Shown here: positions 11,297-21,931 of the stretch, one piece after another
Position numbering within the stretch: the stretch's first letter is position 1
How the letters are laid out: every line of letters begins with the position of its first letter
Program-made: the position numbers and the translations under genes
Origin: Lingula anatina
Lineage: Eukaryota > Brachiopoda > Lingulata > Lingulida > Lingulidae
Assembly: GCF_001039355.2 (NCBI RefSeq)
Contig: NW_019775482.1
Span: 225,531-289,530, forward strand
Length of the DNA stretch: 64,000 bases
Direction: 5' to 3'
The notes under the pieces: generated by a model
Told to the model about the DNA's origin: nothing
Databases searched by the model: none
Seen by the model: only the letters and a program-made list of their open reading frames with translations

Positions 11297-12169
11297 GAAA
11301 AAAAACGCTTTACTCTTGGGAACAGAACTCATTGGTCGCCATGCAGTGAGCATTTTCACAGAGAACCACCTAAAGCATAATATACCCACATGAGTCTATT
11401 AAATAAGATGAACGCCAAAAACATATCTGGCCACATGAACTGATCAATTAAGATTAAATTAAATGAAACTGCCGTTGTCACACCATTATGTCAGATACGC
11501 TAGTTTATTATTCAACAGTACATATCACCTGCATCTCCCAATCTCATTCAAATTCTTCCTGGCGTTGAGAAGAATACGGCAAGGCTGGTAATTTTACGAA
11601 TTCGAGTGTAATTGTAAGGAGACCGTTATACCCAGAGTACAGTGCAAGCAAAGTTATAGACTTAATAAAATATCAGCAGACTTAATGTCAATTGGGACCA
11701 GAAAAATGGTGAGTAAATGAATCTATGCTAATATATGGACGTACAGACAAGCACGCAACAAAATGTAGATAGTGTATTTGAAAATTTATGTGGGTTGATC
11801 GAAAACGTAATAGATGACAAGATCCAGAAATGGTGTTCGAAAAGGCCCATAATATACATTATAGTACATTATAATCTTAAAATATATTGGTAATACTGTT
11901 TTATCAGAGCTTTGGATTGAAGTAAAAATAGAAAGGGCTTCAAACAAGGACAGTGAAACTATTAAGCATGAGAAAAGGAGTGAATATACAAAAGACATAT
12001 ATATTTTGATAAACAGTTACGAAAAGCAGAAGGAAATTATAAAGAGACCATGAGATGCTTCGGTGGGGTATCAACAAAAAATTCTACCGAATTCTGATAA
12101 AGATAAACCATCTCTAGATTTAGGAGAAAGACACTCCAGTTTAGTGACAATATGTATACCATTTGATTC

Positions 12170-12350
12170 ATCTGTCCTACTGGTGTGAGGCAAGTCGACA
12201 AAATTTCGCCAACTTTGTCCTCCAATTTTGCCAATGACATATGCAATTCATGATCTAGGAGCTGGAATAACGTATGAGGACAATCAAGTGTCAATTCCAC
12301 TATACACGACATTGTACTGGATGCACCGTCAGCAAATAATTTTCAGGTGT
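12170..12350 (+). pseudogene. Non-LTR reverse transcriptase fragment in copy 1
   Basis: GVRQVDKISPTLSSNF followed by DLGAGITYEDNQ and a degenerate catalytic box reading IHDIVLDAPSANNFQ where an RT has a YADD core. Upstream RT sequence present in copy 2 is deleted here. Confidence 0.6.
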
Positions 12351-12863
12351 AAGCGCTGGAAGGTAACTCATGCTGCAATGAAATTGTAATTTATTCACCT
12401 CTAGACACTTCATTGTAAGGGTTTCTGATCATAATAGTCCATAAGATCTGGTGGGAAAATAGACTACGCTTAAAATTAAACATGCCGTTCCATTTTTGGG
12501 ACTGTAAGATAATTTGAGTGCTATAAAACTCAAATGTCCAAGGGAAAGTACATCGTATTCCTTGCCATTCTATCACGATTTGAACACTTTGACTGGGACT
12601 TTTTTTCCTATCATTGTGGTGAATTGGCCAGCTAATAGGTGCAGTCAAATTGACACGTACTCTCTTGTGACCTTAATAATAATAATAAGTTTTTTATTTG
12701 GTGCCTCACATACTACCTCAACACTCCTTACAGTGGATAATATAACTAAAATCTTTAAAATTACTACATTATTTAAATCTAAAACACTCATCGGAACCAT
12801 TTACCTTTTTGAAAAATCCAAGATGGCCACCAAAAAAATTAAAAAGGATACAAAAACGGATAA

Positions 12864-13560
12864 CATTTCAACCACAATTCAGATGTCTTCCTTTGTTGTG
12901 CATCTTTTGATGAAGTAAATAAAAGAACGGATGCCACAAAGCCAATAAAGAAATTATAAAGAGCTATAAAAATACGCTTAAAATCTGTTTGTTATTAGTA
13001 TTCAGAAAAATAGGAAAATATTAAAAAAATTACATTAACAAAACGCTTATGCTATTCATAAATTGCAAACCCTGTATACGACTTATCTCTGTATCCTGAC
13101 GGTGGGTGGGAGAAAAATAACCTGAAAAAATACTGACTTGGCATAAAGTATAATTTCATGATTTTTTTTGTTTTGCCTCTTTATACACAAAAATATTTAC
13201 TGTTAACCTTCACAAGAAAGAAACCATTCTATTCTCAATTAAGAACTTCTGGTGTGACTTTTTTGTCCATTTTCTATATCCAAGCAATCTTCTACATCAC
13301 TGTGGTAATTGCCATTTCTGAAAGTTTCAAGAAAACAAGTCCTGCAGAGAGAATGCCAAGCATTCAACTCACTTAAATGGCAAGGAGCTGTAGATAGTGT
13401 TCCAGGTAACTTGACCATATGTCGTGTTATGAAAACAGTCTTAAAACGCGTGCTGAACTATAATGGAATTCCCCTTACAATCTGACCAAGACAATAGTCG
13501 AAAAGAAGAAACTTCAGTTAGCATATCAGCTTATCTGATGTTAGTATCCAATACAAATTA
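12864..13560. repeat. Partial diverged copy of the 18915-21225 region
   Basis: 12864-13035 aligns with 18915-19090, and 13040-13560 aligns with 20597-21225. The intervening 1.5 kb of the other copy is absent. The second part matches the presumed 3' untranslated region of the co-receptor gene. Confidence 0.6.
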
Positions 13561-14589
13561 AAGTTCGGATAACATTTCTACCACGTTTCGGATATTTTTC
13601 TTTGTTGTGCAGTCACCATTAAAATATCTTTAGTCCTAATGTATTTGCCTCTTTCACAACTACCTTTTCAAACAAAACAGGGCATCGAATGACAACTTTA
13701 ACAGTATAATTGTGTAGTGTAAAAATATCATATTTATTGTCTTGAAAAAGAAAAACCGCCGTTTGACTCTTGGGAGCAGAACTCATTAGTGGCCATGCAG
13801 TGAGCAATTTCGCAATGGGCCACCTAAAGCATAATCTGCCCCCATTAGTTATTACATGAGTTTAACGCCAAAAACATATCTTTCCACATGAACTGATCAA
13901 ATTAGATTAAATTGAATGAAACTGATGTTGAAACACCATTATGTGAGTTACACTAGTTTATTATTCAACATTACATATCACCTGGATCTCACAATCACAT
14001 ATATATTCTTCTTGGCGTTGAGTAAAATACTGCAAAGCTGGTGATTTTACGAATACGAGTTTAATTGTAAGGAGATGATACCCTCAGTACAGGGGAAGCA
14101 AAGTTATACACTTAATAAAATATGAGCAGACTTAATGTCAAGTGAGACCAGAAAAGGTGAGTTTATGAATCAATTCTCATATATGGACGTACAGACAGGC
14201 ACACAACGAAGTTTATATAGAGCATTTGAAAATGTATGTCAAAATCGTAATATATGATAAGATCCAGAAATGGTTTCCGAAAAATGCCCATAGTAGACTA
14301 AACCATAAAGTAAAACTGCACCAGTCATATTTTAATCAGAGCTTTGGACTGATGTAAAAGAAAAAGAAAAAAGAAAAGAAAAGCGCTTTTAAAAAAATAA
14401 AGACAGAAAAACGACAGTTAGGGAGTGAATATATACAAAAGACAGATATTTTTCAGTTACGAAAAACAACAAGAAAATATAAAGAGACCCAAATAGATGC
14501 TTAGGTAGGGTATGGGCAGAAAACCCTCCTGAATTCTGGAGTTAGGTAAACAATCTCTAGAAAAAACAGTTTAGAAAATATATAGTGCG

Positions 14590-14927
14590 TTATTGTGTTA
14601 CCGACTGGCTGAATGACAATAACTTACGAGCGGACGACCAAAATGGTTTTAGAAAACAGAGATCATGTCTTTGCATTCAACGGCATTGTTAAACCAACAC
14701 ACAGGTGTTTGCATCCTTTATTGACCTTCAAAAATATTTTATTACGTATATAGAGATATATCATGCTGTATAAGTTATTGATAAATGGGGTAAATGGAAA
14801 ATTTTACCGAGTGATGAAAAATATTTACCATAAAACATCTGCTTGTGTTGTAATGACACCATCTGGTTCAACTGTCCTACTGGTGTGAGGCAAGGCGACA
14901 ATATTTCGCCAACTTTATCCTCCTAGT
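14590..14927 (+). pseudogene. Non-LTR retrotransposon reverse transcriptase fragment
   Basis: Plus-strand translation shows RT landmarks in shifting frames: DDQNGFRKQRSC, FASFIDLQK, LLINGVNGKFYRVMKNIY, then GVRQGDNISPT. These correspond to fingers/palm motifs of LINE-type RTs in many invertebrates. Several frameshifts and stops make it non-functional. It is cut off by the element at 14931 and resumes near 15652. Confidence 0.68.
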
Positions 14928-14930
14928 AAG

Positions 14931-15084
14931 AACCAGGGGCGCGTATCTCGAAAGCCTCGCGCATTGCGACCGTGCGCAAGCGCCTCGATTCCATAACTCG
15001 CCCGTACTCACCCCATATAATACATTGTATATTTGATATAGCGATTCGCAATACGCGATGCTTTCGAGATACGGGGCCCAGGGT
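14931..15084. mobile_element. MITE with about 31-bp terminal inverted repeats
   Basis: Left arm contains GTATCTCGAAAGC and the right arm its complement GCTTTCGAGATAC, with matching outer CCAGGGG/CCCAGGG. Inserted inside RT remains and absent from copy 1 of the duplicated block. Confidence 0.6.
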
Positions 15085-15090
15085 TATTTG

Positions 15091-15092
<2 letters not shown>

Positions 15093-15149
<57 letters not shown>

Positions 15150-15161
15150 GGGGGGGGGGGG
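15093..15161. repeat. 56 T followed by 13 G
   Basis: Homopolymer pair bordering a GC-rich segment (15162-15300) unlike its AT-rich surroundings. On the minus strand this reads GC-rich sequence, C13, A56, like an inserted tailed transcript. Length is likely unreliable in the assembly. Confidence 0.7.
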
Positions 15162-15418
15162 TCCGGAACGACAGGCCTCGGAATTGAAGCTGATCATCGG
15201 CCGCTTGGCGAGGGGTTCGGGGCCTGCCCAAGAGCCCCGAAAAAGACGGTGTTTTGGAGAGCAAAAAGTGCCCTTTGGTGCCGTTTAGAACTATGATTTA
15301 ACTGGTCAATGTCCTAATTTCAAGAGAGAAATATCGGTGTGATATATTTTTCAGAAAACGAAAGGGGTGTCAGGACCCCCTGCCCCTCCCTCTAATTCCG
15401 CCACTGAGTAGGCCTACT

Positions 15419-15537
15419 AGTTACAACACGAGTAGTACAATGTATGCGACAAATAGGGGAGTAATTATACTGAAGCGCAACCAAGATATAATTTGCTCTT
15501 GTATGTCGCATACAGTGGATAACGAGTAGTTGTAACT
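15419..15537. mobile_element. Small inverted-repeat element
   Basis: Outer arms AGTTACAAC and GTTGTAACT, inner arms GTATGCGACA and TGTCGCATAC. Absent from copy 1 of the block. Confidence 0.45.
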
Positions 15538-15551
15538 GACTCATACCACGG

Positions 15552-15645
15552 CTGGTGCTTCGAACAATAGGACGAACGCACCAAATCGTATGAAAATACA
15601 AACAAGCCTGCACAAGTGCAATTATCCTTTTGTTCGAAGCGCCAG
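15552..15645. mobile_element. 94-bp near-palindromic element
   Basis: Ends CTGGTGCTTCGAACAA and TTGTTCGAAGCGCCAG form about 20-bp inverted repeats. Absent from copy 1 of the block. Confidence 0.5.
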
Positions 15646-15651
15646 TCAAGG

Positions 15652-15765
15652 TAGAAATGAAATTCGTGATCTAGGAGCTGGAATAACGTATGAGGACAAC
15701 CAAATGTCAGTTCCACTATACACGTCATTGTACTGGATGTACCTTCAGCACAGGTGCTGACGCTG
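15652..15765 (+). pseudogene. Continuation of the RT fragment after nested insertions
   Basis: Encodes DLGAGITYEDNQ in a decayed frame. It is the same stretch as the part of copy 1 that follows GVRQ, so the RT was split by about 0.7 kb of insertions. Confidence 0.5.
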
Positions 15766-15828
15766 GAAGGCAACTCATACTGCAAAGAAATTGAAATTTG
15801 TTCCCTATATTAGCCTACGCTTCAACGC

Positions 15829-15996
15829 CAGGGGCGGATTTAGGCCGTCTTCTTTGTCTTCCAGAAGGCGGTCAGAGTTTCAAGTTAACATTGACGGGTA
15901 TCCATTTTTCTGTCGCAAGACGGTCAGAAATGGAGGATGGATCAACAAAGGTAATTTGGAGACTGTCAGAAAATTCTCTGGGTCCGCCTCTAAATG
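15829..15996. mobile_element. MITE with GGCGGATTTAG-type ends
   Basis: Left end CAGGGGCGGATTTAGG, right end complementary in part (GGTCCGCCTCTAAAT). A similar partial terminus, TTCCGCCACTG, lies at 15397-15407. Such ends recall hAT-like MITEs seen in many animals; superfamily is inference. Confidence 0.45.
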
Positions 15997-16082
15997 TAAA
16001 GGTTTCTGATCATACTAGTCCATAAGGTCTGCCTGGAAGATACGCTAAAATTAAACATTCCGTTCCATTTTTGGGACTGTAA

Positions 16083-16147
16083 GGGCGTATTCCCATAGAT
16101 TTTAGATCGATCTATCCCCGTGGGGAGTCTCACTAGATTACTGTCAG
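16083..16147. mobile_element. Half-element with TAGATCGATC arm
   Basis: GGGCGTATTCCCATAGA then TAGATCGATC and CTCACTAGATTACTGTCAG. It is the inverted counterpart of 17029-17086 and related to 16861-16930. Inserted relative to copy 1 of the block. Confidence 0.5.
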
Positions 16148-16675
16148 ATAAACCCCAGATATCCAAAAGTTATTACCATTGGGTCCGCTTACTTCATATT
16201 CCTCGCCATTATGTCACGACTTGAACACTAATTGGGACTTTTTACTATCAATGTGGTACATTGACCAGCAGTCAAATTGACAGAAGCAGTCAAATTGACA
16301 CGTAGGCCTACTCTCTTGTGACCTTGACCGTTACTTTCGTAGGAAAACTTGGAGAGCGCTGCTCAGAAGTCAAGCCAGTCCTTTCACATTAGCCTTGTTA
16401 TCGGCGATAGAACAAAGAGTTATGATTTTTACTGGCAACTTATGAAAAATTAAAATATTAAGTATGACTAGCGGTCTTCAATATTTGTTATTCTACACGT
16501 TTTAAACAAAATCTATAAACATAAATAACGCTCACAATTATGTAAATGGTTTGAAACGATAATGAGGGACACATATAAGTTAGGAGATAAGTTCACTTTG
16601 CGGTCCGCGGTATACTAAAAGCTGTTACATGGGAATATAACTGAATTGTACAAGGTGCCATGTACCAGAAAGTCC

Positions 16676-16797
16676 CCCGTGACAGAGAGTCCGCTACCCA
16701 TTACTTCGGGTAAGCCTCGCCCTAGATTTTGACCCACTTAGGTCAGACTAACCCTAACCATTATAACTGTACGGAGAGCGGACTTTCTGTCACACGG
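16676..16797. mobile_element. MITE with GTGACAGAGAGTCCGCT arms
   Basis: Left arm CCCGTGACAGAGAGTCCGCT, right arm the complement of CCGTGTGACAGAAAGTCCGC. Related to the hairpin at 148-173. Confidence 0.5.
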
Positions 16798-16817
16798 AAC
16801 CTCAGTTTCGTGACACT

Positions 16818-17186
16818 GGTGTGACAGAATGGTAGTCCTAGGCATTATAAGTACAGGTTAGGGTGATTTCCCAGAGATTTAGATCGATCTAAAGATTAAG
16901 TTTTAGATCGACCTAACTCCCTGGGGGTTCACGCTAAATTGCAGTCAACCGAGCGGGCACCATAGTTAATTACCCCCTTACAGCTTTTAGTAGGCGGGAC
17001 AGACGCTTAAGCCGGCCAAGCTGACAGTAATCTAGTGAGACTCCCCACAGGGATAGATCGATCTAAAAATCTATGGAAATGGGGTGTTAGGGTTAGTTGG
17101 AGTATTGGGGTTATAGTACATGGGACCTGCACAAAGTAATGGGGGACTGACTACGGATCCTAGCGGACTACCATTCCTGTCACACC
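16818..17186. mobile_element. Nested inverted-repeat element enclosing a second MITE (16861-17086)
   Basis: Outer arms GGTGTGACAG.AATGGTAGTCC at 16818 and its complement ending at 17186. Between them, 16861-17086 has its own arms with TAGATCGATC. One element has inserted into another. Confidence 0.5.
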
Positions 17187-18093
17187 GGCCGCTGTTGAGG
17201 GGAAGTGGCATCGTTCTGCCTGTGCTAAAATGATTGGGCATAATTCTCATTTTGTATTGTTATATCTCCATGCGGTGTAAGATACTTGGAGAATTGGATT
17301 GCAATTATGATGACAGAGAAGAGTCATCTAAAATAGTGATATGTTTAATTGTAAATAAACCTAAGGATAAGGCACGATATTTAAGGAATAGATTAGTTTA
17401 AGGCGGTCAGTTCGATTCAGAATCCAAAAGTTCAATATACCATAAATTATGTTAGTGTGTTTGCTTTTATTTATAACATATAATCTTTATCTTATGTTTT
17501 TTATGTACAAAATTCGGTGACTTGAAGGCCAATGATACTTTTATATTCACGCCACTTTAATTAAAATAAAAAATTAAAATTAATGCTATTTAAAACAATA
17601 CGTTGGAAACAAGAGAGGTGTGTGTTAATCTGATTGCATTCAGCAAGGTCCCGGGGAGATGGATCGCTCTACTCTGAACAGTGGAGACCTCTGTGGACAC
17701 ATTTGTCACGTGCCCAAGAAGACCTAAACTGTTCTGCAAATGTTCAACCTCAGTCAGCAGCATTAATCAGCACGCGGTATATAATTACTCACGGGCTGCT
17801 CGAGGGCATGTCAGATAATTAATTTGATTACATTGACTGCTTTTAACGAAAATCCCCGCAGAGATGGATCGATCCAGCTGGTGCGATGTCTGAATCTAAA
17901 TGCTCCCATTGAGAATAAGCCATAAATGTGACCTTTTGTACGCGTTGGTTATTATGAAAGTAAGCTAGTTGTATTTTTTCGTGAAAATTATAGAGTTGGA
18001 TGTATGCTCCCCTTCCAAAAAGTCTTACCCTCCCCGCATTCATGTAATGAGAGGCAATATAAGGATGTGAGCAGTAGTGTATAAAACGATTCT
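17187..18093. other. Spacer, partly related to the TAGATCGATC element
   Basis: 17610-17925 contains GCATTCAGCAAGGTCCC, GATGGATCG and CCCATTGAGAATAAGCCA, which resemble the arms of the element at 34672-34886. No gene recognised. Confidence 0.35.
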
Positions 18094-18874
18094 AGGACAA
18101 TACCCCCCGGACAATTCCCCCCGGACGATCCCCCCCCCCCAAGAAATATATATATATATACAATATAAAGTGTAAAGTTTAAAATAATTCATCCATTTTA
18201 TTAATATTTTTAGTGTTATAATATAACTTCATCATGAAACAAATAATTTTATAACAAATTCCATTTTAATTAAGTACAAGTACAGGAAGATTTATTAAGT
18301 ATCTAATCGAAGTATAACCACCTATCCTTCAGGTAAAAGTGGGGTAAACAGATGAAAAGGTAAACAGATATTTTATAAATATTTTAGTGTGGTGGGTGGT
18401 GGTCAAGCAATTAAAAGTGACAAAAAGTCACAGGGATATTTGGATATGAGAGAAAATCTGTTTATCCCACCTCTCCCTAGAGATGCACCTTGATTCAAGA
18501 CTTACTGAATCAAGGGGGGGGGGGGGAGAAATAAAGCAATTAAAAGTAACAGTTAATTCATCAAAGGGCTACCTGGATGAGTGAGATTATCTGTTTACCC
18601 CTCCTTTACCTGGAGATATGTATACTTTGATCAGATTTTTAATAAAATGTTCTGTACTTCTATCTGGAAATTTTCATGTACTTGTACTCCTTGAAAGGAA
18701 ATTGTTTAATAAAATTAATATTATCTATCCTCGATTTGCATCATCACACTAAGAAATATTCAGAAAATGGATGAAAAGATTTGAACTTTTATATTTGTAT
18801 ATAAATATATATATATTCTTCAGGGGGGGGAATCGCCCGGGGGGGAATAGTCCGGGGGGGGGGGGAATTGTCCT
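18094..18874. mobile_element. Foldback element, about 780 bp, with C/G-rich termini
   Basis: The whole segment is an imperfect palindrome. Ends are AGGACAAT and ATTGTCCT; next come C-tracts (18103-18139) against G-tracts (18824-18866), then AT tracts, then AATTCATCCATTTT against its complement, AAGTACAAGTACA against TGTACTTGTACT, and a central hairpin at 18489-18514 (CTTGATTCA/TGAATCAAG). No coding frame. Flanks contain TATAAAAC on both sides, possibly a diverged target duplication. Confidence 0.68.
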
Positions 18875-18914
18875 GATACCGTATAAAACTGTCTAGCGAG
18901 GCCATTTAAAACAG

Positions 18915-19549
18915 AAATGGATAACATTTTACCACATTTCAAATGTCTTCCTTTGTTGTGCAGCTTTTGATGAAGTTAATAAAAGAACTGATACCACAAA
19001 GACACTAAAGAAATTATAAAGCGCTATTAAGATATGCTTAAAATCTGTTAGTTATTATTATTCAGAAAAATAGGAAAACATCGAAAAAAATTGCAATTAC
19101 AATCATTTGATGCGATCTCTCGTTGTTGTGACATCTTTCTCTACTCAATCATAAAATACAATTCAATTAAGGATTCTTATAGAAATGAGATATTTATTTT
19201 CTTTTGGCAAGATATTTTGCACTATTGTTTCACGTGTGACAGTAAAAGCCATGATATCCTGGTATGTTGCCTTAAAACGACGGTATAAAAAGTCTTTCTG
19301 TAGTCTTCAAAGGTACTCACAAAATGGCGTTCACCTGGGCAAAACATTTCAAAGTAACTCGAAAAATGAAAAAAAAAAAAAAGATCTTGTTGATAAAAAT
19401 GCAAATGTAATACTACAATTCACAATTTATTTATGTTGGCAAACAAGTGTCCCTTACACAATGTCTTTCAATGGTAACGCCATGAGGACTTCTACCTTTT
19501 GTCTTGTACGGTACCCCATTATCACCTACATGCCACTTAAGAAACAAAA
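18915..19549. other. Region downstream of the co-receptor 3' end
   Basis: 18915-19090 matches 12864-13035. The rest is AT-rich with overlapping short frames on both strands and no gene I can support. Confidence 0.35.
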
Positions 19550-21806
19550 GTAAAAGCCTTTATATTACTTGCCAATATATGCGTAGACACATGATAAAGG
19601 TCAAATACTACATTTTCATCACCTTATAACTTAAAGAAAAGAAAAAAAATCAGATAAAATCTGTACAAAATTTCACATTCAATAATAACACAGATGTACC
19701 TTGTTAAATACATCCAGTGGACCCTGTTTTAGTTTGTACAAATAGATACAAATAGATACAATTTACATACAATATTACACTCTCTATAATACAACAGCAC
19801 CTTCAATGCTAACATTCACCAGGTCTTGTTCCACTAATAAACCTGATAAATTAATCAGTCATTAGCTCATTCAAACCTGAATCAATCTAAGTACAAAATA
19901 AAGCACATAAGCAAAGAAGTCTCTTGTACCTCCTTGATTTAAGTAACCAAAATTTCATGTCATGTTGTTCACTAAAATTCATAAATAAAACATTTACATA
20001 CAGAACTGAGTAGAAAAGATGCAACTTGTGAGTTATAAAGACAACGTGTAACTTGGGTTTATTTGTATATAGTCAACTGGCATGTCAAAGCCCGGTTCTT
20101 GTAAAATAGTTGGCATTACTGGACTGTAAAATTCTTGGGTAAACATATAATAGTCCAATAAGTAATATGCTAAAAACTGACATCAAGAAACTTCATTTAA
20201 TATATTGTAACACATCAGTAATCTATACTAAGAACAGCTCTATACGCAGTGCTGGGTAAATCACTTCCATCAAAAAAGTTTTCAGACCTACAAATACTAC
20301 AAATAAGTTAAAGAAGCCACATATAAATATACAAAACTCCAGTTAAACAAAACGTTGTGTTTGGAATTGCACATTAAAAAGATGATTTTTTTCTTACCAT
20401 TAAGTTCCCAAGGACAGACATGGATGTGTAATCCCCAGAAGAAAATTGTGAAGAAAAAACATCCGAGCTCTGCTCCTTACATTTCTCACCTAACTTCCAT
20501 AGCAACCAAAACAATGGAACATAAATATTATCCTAGGAACTGAAAGCCTGACATTGATGGTTTTAAGCTTCCTTTCAACAGTGAACGCTACAATAATGTA
20601 TGCTAATGCTATTCATAAATTTCAAACCCTGTACACGACTTCTCTCTGTACCCTGACGGTGGGAGAAAAATAACATGAAACAATACTGACTTGGTATACA
20701 TTCAGTATAAACTGTATATGATTGAAATCTTGGGAACTGTATTTGCTTTTCTTCAAGACAACCGCTTTCAGTAATCAACATAATATAATCTCAAATTCCA
20801 TTTCTTTTTACGTTATTAATTACATGATTTTTTTGTTTCGTTTTGTTTCTTTATACACAAAAATATTAACTGTTAAACCTTCACAAGAAAGAAACCATTC
20901 TATTCGCATTTCAGAACTTCTCCATTTTCAATATTCCAGCAATGTCATCATATCCCTATGGTGGCCATAATTCCCACAGCAGAAAAATGACATTTCTGAA
21001 AAGTTCAGGAAAACGAGTCCTGCAGAGAGAAGGCCAACCGTTCAACTCACTTAAATGGCAAAGAGCTGTAGATAGTGTTCCAAGTAATTTGACCACATGT
21101 CGTGTTATGAATACAGCTTCAAAATGCATGCTGAGCTACAATAGGTATTCTGCTTACAATCTGACCAAGACAATAGTCACAAAGAAGAAGCTTCAGTAAG
21201 GATATCAGCTTATGTGATGTTAGTTTTCCATTCAATTCAAGAAGTTCCCATCATACAATGACAGCAGTTTTTACAGAAATAATAGTTTACAATGCTACAT
21301 TCAGAACACATCTGGTGTTGTCATGGTAACTACATGGTCCAAAAGAAGACTTACATTGGATCCAATAACAAGCTCCCCCTTTTGAAATAAAAAATGTCCT
21401 TGTATTTTTTTCAAACCTTGTACCTTCCAATAGCACTTCTCCCCAAATCGGCAAATGAAGCCTCTTTAACATGGTATTTCCTCAACATAAGAGGATTTCC
21501 CTTCATTCTTGGTACGAAACTAGGTTGCATCTCTTACTATGTGTTCCATCACACAGAAGTAACCACTGAAGGCTTTTTAAGGATCTACCAGAACACCCGT
21601 AACAATAGCCACCATGTGTATTCCACACCAGTGGACCTAAACGCAACAGCAGGCCCCTGACAAATGACGCCACATCTGTTTGCGATTGTTTTAGGTAGCT
21701 AGCATTGGTATGAAGAGGACCTCATGTAATTTAGAAGTGCTTCCTTTCTGGAAGTAACATTTAGCAGAGGAAATGCCTCTCTACTGGAGAATAGTAAATC
21801 ACAAAG
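19550..21806 (-). other. Probable 3' untranslated region of the Hedgehog co-receptor gene
   Basis: No further coding exon is seen downstream of the stop. The stretch is AT-rich, lacks splice-bounded frames, and contains minus-strand AATAAA candidates near 20052 and, further on, 19430 and 19186. The true cleavage site is not determined. An 85-codon plus-strand frame at 20942-21199 is treated as chance. Part of this region (about 20597-21225) recurs at 13040-13560. Confidence 0.4.
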
Positions 21807-21931
21807 TTATTCTACAGAATACATGTCAGGCGAGTGCCTATAGTCTGAATGAGGTATGGGTGTTGGCTGGGTCCTGTCTTGATGGTGGCCCTCTTGTGAT
21901 GGATATGTAAAACTGCTGTCTAATGTGCCTT
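21807..21931 (-). CDS. Hedgehog co-receptor terminal coding exon
   Basis: 125 nt, phase 1 in, acceptor CTTTTTCAG, ending in a TAA stop at 21807-21809 after DMYSVE. Reaching a stop in frame after 20 joined exons confirms the chain. Confidence 0.85.

Larger units (their letters stand above)
11085..12680. repeat. Duplicated block, copy 1 (matches 13570-16325)
   Basis: Diverged direct duplication alignable from the TTTGTTGTGCAGTCACC motif to the TGACACGTA/ACTCTCTTGTGACC motif. Copy 2 is longer because several small elements have inserted into it. The block includes reverse transcriptase remains. Confidence 0.65.
13570..16325. repeat. Duplicated block, copy 2, with nested insertions
   Basis: Partner of 11085-12680. 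Relative to copy 1 it carries RT sequence lost from copy 1 (about 14590-14870) and inserted elements at 14931-15084, 15093-15300, 15419-15537, 15552-15645, 15829-15996 and 16083-16147. Confidence 0.65.

Noticed and set aside
14923-15288. Frames containing poly-Phe or poly-Lys
   Set aside because: Products of the T56/G13 homopolymer.
20942-21199. 85-codon plus frame, partly conserved at 13.3-13.5 kb
   Set aside because: The frame is broken in the second copy, and the region is the presumed minus-strand 3' untranslated region.
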